64,000 nucleotides of DNA from Larix kaempferi (GCA_027924585.1 BSBM01000123.1:12836001-12900000); one strand, 5' to 3'; counted from the stretch's first letter, positions 11,638 to 24,824 are shown. Numbers and translations: made by a program. The notes: generated from the letters alone by a model not told the origin.

Positions 11638-12694
11638 CAATGTTGCATATATTGTCTTAGGGAAAGTATCGATGAGGGTCCGAAATATAACTTCTCGGTG
11701 GTATCGGCGGAAAATATCAGATAATCTAGAAAAATATCGCAAGACCTCAAAAAAATACAAAATACTCATTTTTTTCAATTTTTTAAACATCTAAAGCAAC
11801 AACAACATCAAATAGACACATTGCTACATAAATATGTTGATACAACTAATAAATAAGACGCATAAGATGTCAAGTGGTCACATATCGTTACTAAACTAAA
11901 AATTCATAAACATGTTCTTGATAGGATGATACAAAATCACATCAAATGATCAAATAAATGTATCTCATGAGATGAATCATCATGAGGCATCTAGATACTA
12001 AATAGTACATAATACGATGAAAATGATAGATCATAAGAATCTGAATCATTGATTCCCTGTACCTCTTTTACAGGTAAAGGGCACCACTCTTCCTCTGCAA
12101 GCAATAGGTGGTCTTGGAAGTAATCGAGGTGAGCTTGGAGTGGAAGCTCCAACCTCTTGATACCCCCATCCACCTCAAATTTCAAAATCCCCATTAACCA
12201 TGTTGGACCATTTTGATATATTCAACCTTGCATGGTATAATGGTATATAGTATATAATGAGTAGATTTTGCATATTTTGTTTCTAATGGTTTGGAATCTT
12301 CAAAATATATTTTTTATTAAAATTGTAATATTTGATGTGTTTTTAGTAAACCAAATCTAAATTTCAAACTAGTTCGAGTCCAAGTTGACCCTCGATCTAT
12401 TTCGAGTCCAAGTCCAAGTTTTAAAGCATTGCGGTAAACTACAAAAAAGTTGCTCCTTTCCCCATTTTATAGTGATAAAACTAGTAACTAATGAAATTAC
12501 AAAAAACTATACATGTGCTAGAAAATTTCTATGTCCTATGGAACATAATGGAAACATCAGCAATATATCGGAAATGTCGCGATACATTGAATATATCGAA
12601 AATGTCATGATTTTTTAATTCCGATATATTGGAAAGGGAAAAACTCGGCGATATATCCAATATTTTCGATTTACCGCTGATATGTTCAACACTG
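11638..12694. mobile_element. hAT-3: short, probably non-autonomous hAT-like element
   Basis: Left end CAATGTTGCATAT and right end (reverse complement) CAGTGTTGAACAT match in 10 of 13 bases and resemble the hAT-2 ends. The flanking octamers are ctatagag (11630-11637) and ctctggag (12695-12702), 6 of 8 identical, so the target duplication is only plausible. Both ends carry repeated atatcgg/gcgatatatc subterminal words. No transposase text is recognised in the 1.06-kb interior. Confidence 0.65.
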
Positions 12695-12774
12695 CTCTGG
12701 AGAGCTCCTTGATAGGAAGGTCTCCTCAAGCAAGTAGACAAAATACTAGCAAACAAACCCTACCTCAATCCAAA

Positions 12775-13690
12775 GCACTTCAAAATGACGTTAAACTAAG
12801 GCTACGAGATAAACTTACCAACATTAATCAAGAATGAGCAAGGAGATGCACCTTAGGTCACCCCTTAGCAAGCGTTACCACAACTATTCTTAGCATCCAC
12901 TTAGCATGTGACTATCAAACCCTAAAAATCTTTCCATTGCCATTCATGCAAGAGAAAAAGAGATCCCAAGAGAAGTGCACCTAGCTTCAAGTGCTCTCAT
13001 GAACTAGTAGGAAAAGAAAAGAATACATAATTTGAACCATTATCCATGATTTACAAATGAGGTGAGGATGTCGTCTTTATATGAGACAACCCTCAACCTT
13101 TTACAAATTTGAGCCTACAAGTTAGTGACAAAATATAAAATTTTGGGTTAGTGCACCCACAAACTTGGGGACTAAACCATACAATGACATAAAATAATAA
13201 AAAAATGTGCAATTAGGCTCCACCAAGTGCAAAGTGAGCCAAAGGAGGATGTCACGCCCCAACTAACCCCAACAGATGCTTGTCCCTCAACGCCCTCCTT
13301 TTTTAGCAATGTAGACTTCTTCTTTAAGGAATGACGTCATGGGTCTAGAGACCAGGAGAAGGGGCTTTATATCAAAACAATAGGTCCAAGTGGGCAAAAT
13401 GAGGTATGCTAAACCAGGTATGACAACCCTCACACACGCAATCGCCTCTACAAAGAAAAATATGAGTGTAGTCATGTGTCCTAATGGACCCATCCCAAGA
13501 AGCACTGGACACCAACCCAAGGCCCAAATGGCTCAACAAAATGGGGAACTTCCTCCCATCAAGAAGCAATCAACAATGCCACTAAGCCAAACACTTCCTT
13601 GCATGAAAACCAAGAGGACCTGCCATGACATGATTAGGGGTATTTAGCCCCAAAATCAACACACTACATAATATAAACCCAAAAACTTGG
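12775..13690 (+). mobile_element. 3' internal end and LTR start of another gypsy family, copy 1
   Basis: A purine tract aaaggagga (13241-13249) is followed at 13250 by TGTCACGCCCCAACTAACCC, the usual polypurine-tract/LTR junction of plant gypsy elements. A diverged second copy lies at 16120-17100 with the same junction at 16714. Similarity extends on both sides of the junction ('caatcaacaatgccactaagcca' region near 13570 and near 16990). Ends and the other LTR were not found. Confidence 0.55.
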
Positions 13691-13796
13691 CATTTACAAA
13701 ATAAAAAGAAACCCCTCACTTTGGTATATCTGGAAGGAATGCTTCAGGCACTATGAGGCGTAACAGAGGACAAAGCTCCTTTAAAGAAGGCAACAA

Positions 13797-14143
13797 TGTT
13801 ATGTATATAAATATATAACTATATTAAACATTTAAGTTTAATAAATAATAACAAAATAAATATTATACTAATAAATTAATAATTAAATGAACATTCAAAG
13901 GGTGCATCTCTTTGACGTAAAGACACAAAGAAGGTGGCAATGTTGTGTGTATTAATTATATTTATAACTAATATTTTAAATTATAATTACCAAAAGGTAA
14001 CCATCACGTAAATTCGTGACTTTACGTGAAAGGTTATTGTGGAGGCCTATATAATTTGGTCATTCTTATTGTACTTATCATCTTATCTTCAATAAACAAA
14101 TATATATATATATATATTCAGCCATGGATTCGTGGATATAACA
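13797..14143 (+). repeat. Gypsy A right LTR
   Basis: Intact 347-bp LTR, TGTTATG...ATAACA, followed by the TAGA target duplication. It contains a (TA) run at about 14100-14117. No clear polypurine tract precedes it. Confidence 0.85.
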
Positions 14144-14147
14144 TAGA

Positions 14148-14513
14148 ACAAGAACTATTCAGTTCTATTTTACACTAGACACTTTATTAAAATTGACTTT
14201 GGAAAAAGCCTATGACTAGGTTGAGTGATTGTTCATGATTGCAATGCTAAAGGCCTAGGGCTTTGGCTCCTAATTCATTGGTTCTATTGAGACATTTTCA
14301 TGGAATATTTTGCCTAACTATCTATCAAAATATGCGAGTATGATGAAATTCAATTTGTTTCATTCCATCAGGCAAGGTCTTCTACTAGCTTTGACCTTAT
14401 ATGTGTTGGTCATTCATAGCTTGGGCTATTTGCTATATCATAAGGTTCGAGCGAGCCTCAACAAAGGCATTTCAATGCTTGAACCTAATGTTGGTTGTTA
14501 CCGGGCAAACTAG
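14148..14513 (+). pseudogene. LINE A reverse transcriptase, 3' part
   Basis: Directly after the gypsy A target duplication the LINE resumes: 'KIDFGK' near 14190 (family form LKLDFEKAYD) and 'SIRQGLLLALTLYVLVIHSL' near 14365 (family form SIRQGCPLAPxLYVLV). The catalytic (F/Y)ADD block is not found downstream, so the copy is also truncated around 14.5 kb. Confidence 0.8.
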
Positions 14514-16119
14514 CAGTGGCTAGTTCCCGATAAGCAAAAACAATAAAATTGATCCAATGTCACCTCGATCACGATTCTAACTTCTTCGAAGCGTCGGAAG
14601 CTCCAAGGAGAAGTACCCTTGTAGACCCTATAGAACACTAGTACAACCAAAGGACAATATTCTCTATGCAATTTGTAGTTAGACCAGTGCCTAAATGGAG
14701 TCAATATGAATATAACATAACAATTAATCATCCAATGTCAGTAGGTGCAAACTAGGCAAGGGTGAGATGACAAGAAATAACCAATTGTGCTCTAATTCAT
14801 CAAAGAAAAACTATTCAAGTCCACTTATAGCAAATAGATCATGAGCATGTATTATAGCAATGTAATCAAGTCAAGGCAAGGTCACATCATTTAAAATCTC
14901 TTTTGCATTCAATAGATGACAACCAGCATTGACCATTAAGAGACCAACATCAACTTCCAGAACTGTATGAGTCCCAGATCTGTATGTAAACTTCAGTAAT
15001 GCAGCATTTAAGTATTTATCATTCATCAGAATATTAAAAGTTCATGACATAAAATAAAATGATAACAATAGTGAAGTTTAAAACTGGTATGTCATCACCA
15101 TAGGGATTTAATTCAGATCATCAACAAATATAACAGCAGTAATATTGTATTGAACTAATCCAATGCTTCAAATAAATTCATATATGTATCATCCACAATA
15201 TGTATTTAGACATAGATATTAGTTGAACCTTTGACTTTCCAATTTTTTGTGAAAGAAGTGCAAACTGTAACCACTAATTCAGGTCTTCACCAAAAAAATC
15301 AGACTTCTGTACATAAGAAAATCAGACCCTTGAACAGGGAAACAGACACTCTTTTATATGCATGAAAAAGACCTTTGCATTTATTAACTTGCACTGTGTT
15401 TATATGTGCAGATGATTAGGAGTTTGGAAGGAAAAATAAGCGAGGTCTGCAATTTATTTGCAGACCTGCTGCAAGGTTAGAGAAAGAGGAAGGGTAGGCA
15501 GAAAGAGGATCAAGAGGGGAAGCGAAGGAATGGCAGCGAAGGTGAAGGGAGGAGATAAAAGGGCAGCAAAGAGGAAGTGGAGAGAGGGAAGGCCTCAAGG
15601 GAATGGCTAGGGTTCGGATGGGAAAGGGAAGGAGAAAGGAAGAGAGGGCAGGTCCGGAAAAGAGCAGGCCTGAGGGTGTTGGGAGGAGGAGGAGATGGAG
15701 GCCGAGTGGAAAAGGAAAGGAGAGGAGGGAAGAGGAAGGGAACCGTGGGTAGGAGGAGGGAGTCGTAAGGGCTAGTAAGTCTGCAGCTAGGTCTAAAACA
15801 CAGAAATTTAGGGCTTTAGTTTAGGGTTTAATAAATCATAAAAATGCTTAAAACATATAAAGAACAAGACTAACATAATATCTACAAACTCAGAAAATTA
15901 TAACTAATCTAACATAATAATTACAAAGATACAAATTGAAAAATTAGGTTAGAAATGTAGATGAACAACCTAGAGTTTGAAGAAAAATCCACCCTAACCC
16001 TAGGCATCAAGGAGGATAGCCTCCCGTTGAGATGGCACTTGCCAAGTTTGGAAAACTAGGGCTTCCTCAACAACTACAAGAGTTGGTTGATGATGCCCTA
16101 GCCAAGACAAACTTTGGAG
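14514..16119. other. No gene; purine-rich tract at 15416-15770
   Basis: AT-rich DNA with no recognised domain. At 15416-15770 the plus strand becomes strongly G/A-rich (many gagagg, ggaagg, ggagga words), producing spurious long open frames. The final part, about 15960-16060, resembles 11460-11600 and may be older interior of the gypsy family whose LTR starts at 16714. Confidence 0.4.
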
Positions 16120-17100
16120 ACCTAAAACTCAAGTTGACAATGCTAGGGTAACTAAAGGCTAAAAATGACTTATGCTAAGGAAAAATGCAACATCAATGGC
16201 TACCATTCAACCTTAGACAAGCACACATCCAACATTTAACAAAGAAATATCAAGAGAAAAGACTTGGATACCTCCTTGTGCATGTGTTAATCAAACAACT
16301 CTTAGCATCACCTTAGCAAAGAACAAGAGCAAAAAATCTTCAAAGAAGTGTCCCCAAACTAGCAAGCATATCCATCCTCGAGAGGTGCACATCACTCCAT
16401 TGAGCCCAAGAAGGGTAAAAATCAAAAAAATTTAGTGCAATCCCATAAGTTGATGTGTAAAAATGAAATGAGGAAAAGTTATTTATATCTTTTCACACTC
16501 ACTTTACAAAAATAAAATCTAGGCCGACATGCCTTTTTAAATATCAGTTTGAAATTATAAATGTCAACTTAACATTAAAAAAAATATAATATAAAATAAT
16601 CAACTATGTGGGTAATTTGGGGCATTTTCCCGAGATTTGACCCATACATGAGCAAAATGGCTAAAAATGAGCATATCGGTCCGTTCTGAAGGCAAGACTG
16701 CGGAGGGGGAGGTTGTCATGCCCCAACTAACCCCACCAGAAGTGAATATCCCTCAACGCCCCCCCTAATCAAGCATCACCGCTTGGCTCCAAGGATGACA
16801 TCATCATCAGAAAGAGGCCCCACAAAGAGGGCATTGGTGAACTGAAGGGCCAGGAGGGTGCAGGAGGTGACCTAGAGTTGAAAGAGATGCCTCAATGCTG
16901 AAAGAACCGTCAACGGAATGCTAAATCAAGGTTGGGGTCATGTGACCCAGTGATCCACCCCTGGAAGCCCCGGACACCAACCTCAGGGCTTCAATCCCTT
17001 TCATGAGGCAATCAACAATGCCATTAAGCCATAGTACTTCCAAGGGAGAAACTAGAGGGTCTGGCCATAACACCTACCCAGAAAAAGCTGGCTAAACAAC
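16120..17100 (+). mobile_element. 3' internal end and LTR start of the same gypsy family, copy 2
   Basis: The purine tract ggagggggagg (16702-16712) precedes TGTCATGCCCCAACTAACCC at 16714. It is homologous to 12775-13690 with many substitutions and indels. The LTR end is not defined. Confidence 0.55.
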
Positions 17101-18279
17101 CCTCCTAGTAAGAAAAATGACCCCCTACCCCTGGGGCACCTTTGCAGGTGCGCTGGTACTGGTACCATCATAACATTGGCCAACTAGTAAACAACCACAT
17201 TGTCAATGACTCTTCTTAGACATTCTAGAGGAACAAATCTCTGGGACAACACAATAGAGTGTTTGGATATGTTGTGCATGGCATCGGGCTCAAATATACA
17301 ATGGCTTAAAACTCAATGTTATAGGCAGAGTCAAAGCCCAAATGATTGGCTAGCTACACAAAATTGATCTTGGCTTCAAAGGAATAAGGTACCTAACCTT
17401 CTTGCAATTTCCTTTGCTTAATAGCCTTCTCATAAGGACTTCCAGGAAATGGTGGCACAAAGGGTTGAAATAAAATTGATAGGTGGGTCACAAAGCCTTG
17501 GTACTAGCAACGAAGTTCTTGATTTCAACAAAACTTTGGTCGCCACTCATGTATACTTACTCTTAAGATTTCATGTTGGGTGATTTCTAAGTTAGATTTA
17601 AATGCCTGGAAAAGACTACCAAAATTTTCCTTTGGCCCAACAACTCTCATAACCAAGGGTTTCACAAAGTCAATTGGGATCTTCATTGCACTCCTTGTGA
17701 ATATGGTGTATTGGACACCATCAAACTCAATTTAAAGCTTAGGTCCTCTGTGTCAACATTGTGGTGAGGGCCATGAGTGGGAATGAGGCCTAGAAAGCCT
17801 TACTTATACACTGATTTGTCAAGGATCCTGGCTAGGAAAGAGTTCCTGGCAAGCCATCTCCCTACAAACTCTAGTCATCACTACTATGTAGACATCTTTC
17901 CTAACTTGTAGACATCTCTCCTTGAGAACTGGCTTGTCATTTAATGGATCATTGCATATGGTGGTCTCCTGTAGTTCAACATGATGGGAAGTTGTTGCAC
18001 TTGGTTAATAGAGAAACCATTGGATCCCATGACTAAAGCATAAATGCAAGTTTAGACTAGTCGATTTGGATATCTTTATCACGGAACTTATACAGAGCCA
18101 AATGTCGAATGGCCTTTTTCCTAAGTTGCACCTTCAAATGCCTTGGACCGAGTAGCAAAACTAGAAAAAGGGATATGCTATGGCGTTCATCAAATATAAC
18201 CTTTCCCTAATATACAAGTGGCTACGTTTCAACATGGCATTAGAGATTGTATGAAGTTTGAACATGTTATGGTGAGTTA
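17101..18279. other. No gene recognised
   Basis: I read both strands and found no convincing domain. Part may be the remainder of the LTR starting at 16714 or decayed retroelement interior. Confidence 0.3.
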
Positions 18280-18650
18280 AGTCCAAGCAAAAAACTCTAT
18301 TGTTCGTCTTTGAAGCCTAAAAAAGCAAGCCTTGGAACCGAAGAAGACTTTCTTTACATGGTTGCCTATTGTGGGGTGTCTTCCTATGCATAAAAAACTA
18401 GCATACCTAGAGGTGCAAAAGTTATGATGCCCTCAATCCGAGTGAACCAAGACCCTAAAACATTTTTTTTGGTATTGTCCCTTAACAAAGTCTACATGGG
18501 CCTATGCAGAGTCTATGTATCGACAATACCTCCCTACCATGGATAGCTTCCTTGTTTGGTGGTTGTCCCCACTATGCTTTAGAGTTCCATTCAGCTTCGA
18601 TACTTGTTCATGTCGAAGTGCTTTATGTTTTGTTGAAGAAACACTAAGTA
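18280..18650 (+). pseudogene. LINE B fragment: C-terminal zf-RVT region
   Basis: Plus-strand text 'KTFFTWLPIVGCLPMHKKLA' followed by a Cys-containing stretch and 'FFWYCPLTKSTWAYA' matches the zf-RVT region found after RT in plant LINEs (F-W-hydrophobic, LP, then C-P-hydrophobic-W). Stops and frameshifts are present and RT itself is not seen upstream. Confidence 0.6.
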
Positions 18651-19059
18651 TTGTTTAATGCCAAAGGGACTTTACAACTTCCCCATGGTATTACAATTAC
18701 AATTACAAATTACAATGCAAATGCAAAAGATTCAAATGGAGATGGATTGTTTACAACAATTATTGGACTTTTGGGGTAGGGCCCTTTGCAATATGAGCAA
18801 AGAGCCACCTAATATTTCCTCACCCTAGTCAACACTTTCTCATCGAAGTGATGGCAAGCCTCATCATCGAGTAGGCCAACAAGTTCAAGAGAGGCGAGAG
18901 CGTGGGCATATAGGGCCCCCTACCATAGGGGTTCATTACAAACAACTTCTAATCCTAGACTTGGCAACTATAGAAAACCAAAAACCTCATAAACCTTCTA
19001 ATGATGTTTGAGAGCATCTTGTGAATGAGGATCCTCAAGTGATGGGTTGGGGCTCTGCT

Positions 19060-20290
19060 CCCAATGATCATGATGAGCCCCCACCAATCGTTGGCTTAAT
19101 TACTTCTTAGTGTATGAACTGAAGCATTATGCCTTGTAGTTCACCCAAACTCTGGTTCATTACTCAATTCTTGGGGAGGTCATTCTTCAAGATGATTTCA
19201 ATGCCCATGCCAGGACCCAAAATATTCGACTACATGATACATCAAAAAATGTTATTTTCCACCAAGCGATCATGCCAACCTCAGTCGATTTGCACAAGAT
19301 TTCAAATTATGCCATGGGACCCCTCCTCTTAGCCTATGGTAATCACCTCCTACACCTCAGCAAATCCAATGACTTGTTGATCTTGAATGGTATCCCTTAC
19401 TTCCCTAACTCCAATAGTTTCATGGGTTTCCATCATGTTGGGGATGATGGTGTGATAAATTGTGCCTTAGCCAATAATGGCATGCTCCATTATATCCACC
19501 AGCTCTTTGTTACCTACATACCTATAGTCAACCACATCCTCCTCTCAGTTTCCCTTCATGTTGACCCACCACCACCTCCCTCGCCACCCTCAACTCCCTA
19601 AGTCCCCATCAAACCACCATTTTCTTTGAGGAGGGGGACCAAGAGACTTACAGTGGTTGTCTTAACAAGATACATCACCCCCTTTCCAATTTCTCATCCA
19701 TCGAATCAAACTCCTCCAAATACAACCATCTCTCCTCAACAATCCAAGAAGCAACCCTTAACTCTTACCCTCATGCCACGGATTCTCCCCCCGGTTTCTC
19801 AAAGAACAAATTCAATCCCATGAACAAATAGTATGACATGGAGCACAAAGCCTATCATAAACACCTTAGTTATGCCTTCATTTGCAATCCCATTAATACA
19901 TAAATTATATACGTATTTCCTTCACTATAAAAAGAGAGTCTTCATTGCATAAAATAGACGTGATCTATGTGCCTCACTTTGTCATTCTCCTTAAACTTTC
20001 TAGCACACCATCTTCCCCCATTGCTACAACCTACCTACTAATCTTGACTCTCAACACATGCTCACCCACACTATTGCCCTTGGTGATGTCCCAAGGCAAC
20101 CCAATATCCTAGTCACCTCCCCTCCATCCTCTCGCCACATATTCTTACACACAAATATCGAGAAGGCCATTTGGGATATGAACACTAGAAGGTTTGGAAA
20201 TGACGACAGGTTATGGCAAAGTTGTTCAAACATGGTACAAGTTTATTGGTGTGTCACATTGTTGATTTATTTAACCATGGTGTATGCTTA
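19060..20290 (+). pseudogene. LINE C fragment: APE-type endonuclease
   Basis: The DFNA motif of LINE endonucleases appears near 19190 ('VILQDDFNAHART'). After about 60 residues follow 'DLLILNGIPYFPNSNSF' and 'VINCALANNGML', then 'IPIVNHILLSVSL', equivalent to the NG...T, D-Y and SDH blocks of the APE fold; the final SDH is VNH here. The linker toward RT continues with stops to about 20290. The RT at 20.96 kb may or may not be the same copy; the gap is larger than usual for a plant L1. Confidence 0.75.
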
Positions 20291-20959
20291 GGATTTCCGC
20301 AAGCTTGTTCCCACCATTCTATCCACTCAATTCATAAATCAGGATCTATGTTGATCCAAACAATGACAAGATGATTATGGTGGAACATGTTGCCACAAAA
20401 ACTAGCACCCCTAATGTGCAAGGTCTTCACTAGGGTGTAGCTATGTAAAACTATGTGAAGAGATGGCTTAGCAAAACATTTGTCTTTTTGTAATATGGAA
20501 ATATAGAATGATAGAAGATAAGGGACTAATGCCTATCCAATATGGGGCAAATGAAGTCAAGGGGCTACACCACTAGAGCAATTTATAAATGATCAAGACA
20601 CAAGAGCTATGCCACAGCATGCCTTAATGTGTTGTTAAACAATGAGGAAATAACTTGGAGGGGCCCAAAAGGCACCACACTCAAACAATGCTATGACAGG
20701 GTGTGTCTTACCATTAAGTGTTAACCCAACAACTCCTTTTAATAGATGATAGATGATAGACAACACATTCAGAATTAAGACATCAAAGGAATTTAAGGGA
20801 AAATCCTCATATTAAACCCTTTCAAGTTAGTAGATCAACCCTTGAAATTTGGCCTATCAAGCATGTTCTTTGCAAGTGCTCTCTAGCATACGCCAAGAAC
20901 AAGTAAAGATGACAAACATTAGCTTCACATCAAAAGAAATAACCCCTAGAATTTCCACA

Positions 20960-23900
20960 AGCCAAGAGTGAAGACATTGTCTCCAAAGAACTTAAAACAA
21001 TGCTGGAATATTTTCAGAGGTCCAAAAGTCAATGGCCAAATGGATGGATAGTCGAATTTTATCTAAGCTTCTATGAGATGATGGAACAAAGCTTATTGAG
21101 CTTCAGGGAAAGTCCTTGGAGCTATAAATTTGTAGCACTTATCCCAAAGAAGTGCAACTCATAGATCTTGAGGATTATAGGCCAACGTCACTATGCAATA
21201 CAATCTATAAAATAATTGCAAAAATAATAGCCAAGGGATTAAATAGGGTTTTCTTAGTCAATCTCCCAAGAACAGCGTGGCTTGATAATAAACAGATCCA
21301 TGATGCAGTGGCAGTGGCTCAAGAAGGTTTTCATTCCATAAAAAGCAAAAAGCTGCCAGCCATGGTTCTCAAACTCAATCTAAGTCATATGACAGTCAGC
21401 TGGCTTTATTTAAGATTGTTGTTAATTTATATTGGAATGAACATTTAGATGGTGAATGGGATAATGGATTGTTTGTCATCTCTTTCATTCGCTCTTCTCA
21501 TAAATGGGTCAGCTTCAAGATTTTTTGTCCCTTACAGGGGTTTAAGATGGGGATCTCCTATGTCTCCCCTCCCTTTCTATTGGTGGCAGAGTGATTAAAC
21601 AGGACAGTCAAAAAGTGGGAGAAGGAATATTTAGAAATTAGATATATTAAAATAACGCGATCTTTCTCTCTGTCACATTTGCTTTCAGTTGATGATGTTA
21701 TGTTTTTTGTGGTAGAAACTAAGATAGAAGCAGAAAAGTATAAAGATATCTTAGCATTATACTGCGTGTAGCTGGGATGGAAGTTAACTCTCAGAAATCA
21801 GCTATTCCACTTAATGGTATAGAAGCAGAACAAGAAAGATGGATTCTACAAATTCTTCCATTCAGTTTGTATTCGTTTGATGATGGAGTCAAGTATTTGG
21901 ATTTTAGACTTAAGTTAATGATTATAGGTCTCAAGACTGGAATATGTTATATGAAAAACTAGAGAGTAGATTCTCTAGAAAAGGCAGACAAGTATGATAA
22001 AATCAGTTTTAGAAGCAATTCTAGTTTATTGGCATTCACTAGACCCATATTCCCAGAGGCGATGTAGAAAAAATTATGAAAAAAATGTTTTAGTTTTTTA
22101 TGGTCATGGAAAAGAGAAAAAGAAGGAATTCCTTTAGTAAAATCAAAATGGAATAAGATTGCAAAGCCAAAGGAAGTAGGGGGGGTAGGGTTTGAAGAAT
22201 ATATCTTTCTTTGGTCAAACTTTCGCCACAAAAAGCTTATGGAGACTTATAAAATTGATGGTTTATGGAAACAAATTGTGTTGCAAACGTATTATGAGTC
22301 TCTTTCTCTTGAAGCATGGAAAAGGCTTGCAGTGAAATCAGTGGTAGGAGCATCTATTATTTGGAAAGCCTCAGAGAAAGCATTTCCTATGGTGCAGAGA
22401 TGGTTGCCATGTAGGGTTGGAAATGGTGCCAAGTGAGATTAGGAACAGATCCTTGGGTAGCAAATTGCTTCAGGCTCCAATAAATTCACTGACGCTGCAG
22501 GAATACCAGTATTTGAATGAGGTGGCGGAGTCAGATAGCTCTTTCATCTGGAATCAAGGTTGGAAAGATCCGAGTATCTTGGGTCTTCAGGAAGAGGAAG
22601 CAGAACGCTGGTCTATTTATGTGCAAAGATTGAAACAGAGTTCCATAAGAATCAGGGAAGAAGAGGATGAATTAGTGTAGTCTAAAATGGTGCTTCTAGA
22701 AGAGACACTGCTCAGCTTGGATACAAGGCCAGTTTTGTGGAAGATGAAGGGGAGCGGAAGTGGTGGTGGAAGGGCATCTGGAAATTAAAGGCTCCTTTGA
22801 AGACAAAAATCTCTCTGGTTAACAGTATCCAATAAGATATTGACATGGGATAAATGCAAAAAAGAGCTTTAAATGGACCAGGTAGAATCTCACTGTGCAA
22901 AAATGATGATGAATCTGTATATCACCTCTTAATAGATTGTTCCCTTACATAAATGGTCTGGCAAGAAGCTCTGAAGTCAGCATGAGGTAAAGGTAAATGT
23001 CAAGGAATCAATGTCGAAAACTATTTGAAGCATTGGTTCAAAGAAAAACAGTCAAGGATCATAACTTATACGGCATTGCCATGAATAGCTTTGTAAGCTC
23101 ATTGGTTGGCAAGCAACGAGATGATATTCCAAAGTGAAGATATCTTGCCTATTCAGGTATCCTTTCAGATTAGATCTGCCAACAAAGGGGTGTGAAAAAA
23201 AGGGAATCTAACAACAAAAGGGATAATTGTAAGTCCAGAGATAGACAAAACTATAGCTTGGGGATTCTTTGATGGTACAAGTCAAAGGGTTCCAGGGATG
23301 AGTGGGGCAGGAGGAGTCCTTTGTTTAAAAGAAGACCATTCAATAAGTTTCAAATCAACCCATGGGGAAGGAACAAATAACTGGGCAGAGCTTAATGATC
23401 TATGAAAGTTGATGAGAGTTACAGTTGAAAATGAAGTGGACAAGGTACAAATTATGGGTGACTCCAAGTTAGTTATAGAGAGGCTTTAACAGTAAAAGCA
23501 ATCTTCTGAATATGACTTTTGCCCTAAGGAACTGTCTCTTCTATCTCCTTTCATCACATTTTCAGAGAGCTAAATGTCAGAGTAGATGAACTTTCTAAGC
23601 AAGCTCTCTCCCTCCGTGCAGATTTCTACAGGTCAGAAGAGAAGGCAGGAGAGAATTTTCAGCCATCAACAGATCCATATATACATAGTCTCTTTATCTG
23701 ATGAGGGCAATTTCAGACGGTGATTGTGAAATTTGATGTTGTTGTGTCATTTCTTCAAGTGAAAGATGATGTTAGTTTATTTAGAGATTGTGATTCAGAG
23801 CCTCAATGGCATTTCCTGTTTTCTTGAAACTGTTAACTTGTCTGGACTGTTAGGTATTACTGCAGCAACTATGGCCTATTTGGATGCTCATAATGAACTT

Positions 23901-24010
23901 TTGTCGGAGTACTCTAAAGCACATATCTTTGTATATTCTGATTTCTGCTTGAAATAGCAAATATAATGTATTTGTTTTCTTGGAAAAAACATAAAAAAAA
24001 GTTGAACAAA
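20960..24010 (+). pseudogene. LINE D: reverse transcriptase plus RNase H, broken
   Basis: In order on the plus strand: 'WPNGWIVEFY' near 21035 (family GPDGxxxEFY); 'DLEDYRPTSLCNTIYKIIAK' at 21165; 'LKLNLS' at 21370, where LKLDLSKAYD is expected; 'RGLRWGSPMSPLPF' near 21540 (RQGxPLSP); then later RT and linker text with many stops. At 23250-23640 an RNase H domain is readable: 'WGFFDGTSQ', 'GAGGVLC', 'AELNDL', 'MGDSKLVIERL' and 'NVRVDELSKQA', with D, E, D and D positions visible. This is the plant L1 arrangement with a C-terminal RNase H. The 3' tail runs into A-rich DNA near 23985. It is non-functional from numerous stops. Confidence 0.85.
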
Positions 24011-24812
24011 TGTTTTATTACGTTCTTGAGCTTTCATCTGTATCAGAGCCAATTGAGTTGACAGTCTTACCCCTAGACCAGCAGGGGTGACTTGATGATC
24101 ATATTTGTTTATGATTCCAACACGAACTACTTGCCAAAGAGGAGATCTATGGATTTACCATAGATCATTGGGAAAAGACTGTCCCAGCATGCTCAGATGG
24201 TTCTTGTGCCTTGGATGAGCCTACTAGAGATGGTGTCAGATGCACCAATGCTGTGATATCTCTCACCCTCATTGACACTTGGGATGTTTTCTTTTATGTT
24301 GATTTGATCATGGGATGTTATTTTTATGCTTCGATAGTGACTCGTTACACTTAAAATTGTTATCCATTACTAAGATTTACCATGTTGTTGTCATAATTTT
24401 GTCTTGGATAAGAGTGTCATCCTAAAGGTTACGTGTATTCCTAGTGAACTATGTAGGTGCTACATCCACTTCACAACATTTTGCTTAGCCATTTTTCATT
24501 TCACTAGCCTTATCATCCATTTTCATTGGTTTCTCCTCTGTAAGTGATCTATTATACATATTATTCATGGTTTTATAACCATTCCTATGTATGAATGCCC
24601 AAATCAAAGCTAAAAGAGTCTAGTAGTTTAAGGTTGATGCTGCTAAGTTAAAATGTAAGAGAACATCATCTATGCCCCCTTGCCAAAATCCTATTCCCTA
24701 AGTCCAATGGTTATCAAAGCTAAATCTTTAAAAAAAAACCAAGCAAAAAAAAAATAAGAGGAAAAATGAAAGAAAGGGAACAAAAGGGCACAAGGAAAGG
24801 ATAACTCATGAT
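24011..24812. other. No gene recognised
   Basis: No domain or repeat boundary seen. Confidence 0.3.
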
Positions 24813-24824
24813 AAAAAAAGCACT

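Larger units (their letters stand above)
6228..14147 (+). mobile_element. Gypsy A: Ty3/gypsy LTR retrotransposon, degenerate, nested
   Basis: Two copies of one LTR bound it: left LTR 6232-10174 (interrupted by hAT-1) and right LTR 13797-14143 (347 bp). Both begin TGTTATGTATA and end ATAACA. TAGA stands directly before the left LTR (6228-6231) and directly after the right LTR (14144-14147), a 4-bp target duplication. The interior is short and decayed: a gypsy aspartic protease remnant at 10180-10700 on the plus strand, then unrecognised DNA, a hAT-like element (11638-12694) and a foreign LTR junction at 13250. No RT or integrase was found. The element sits inside LINE A, whose two halves flank it. 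Confidence 0.85.
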
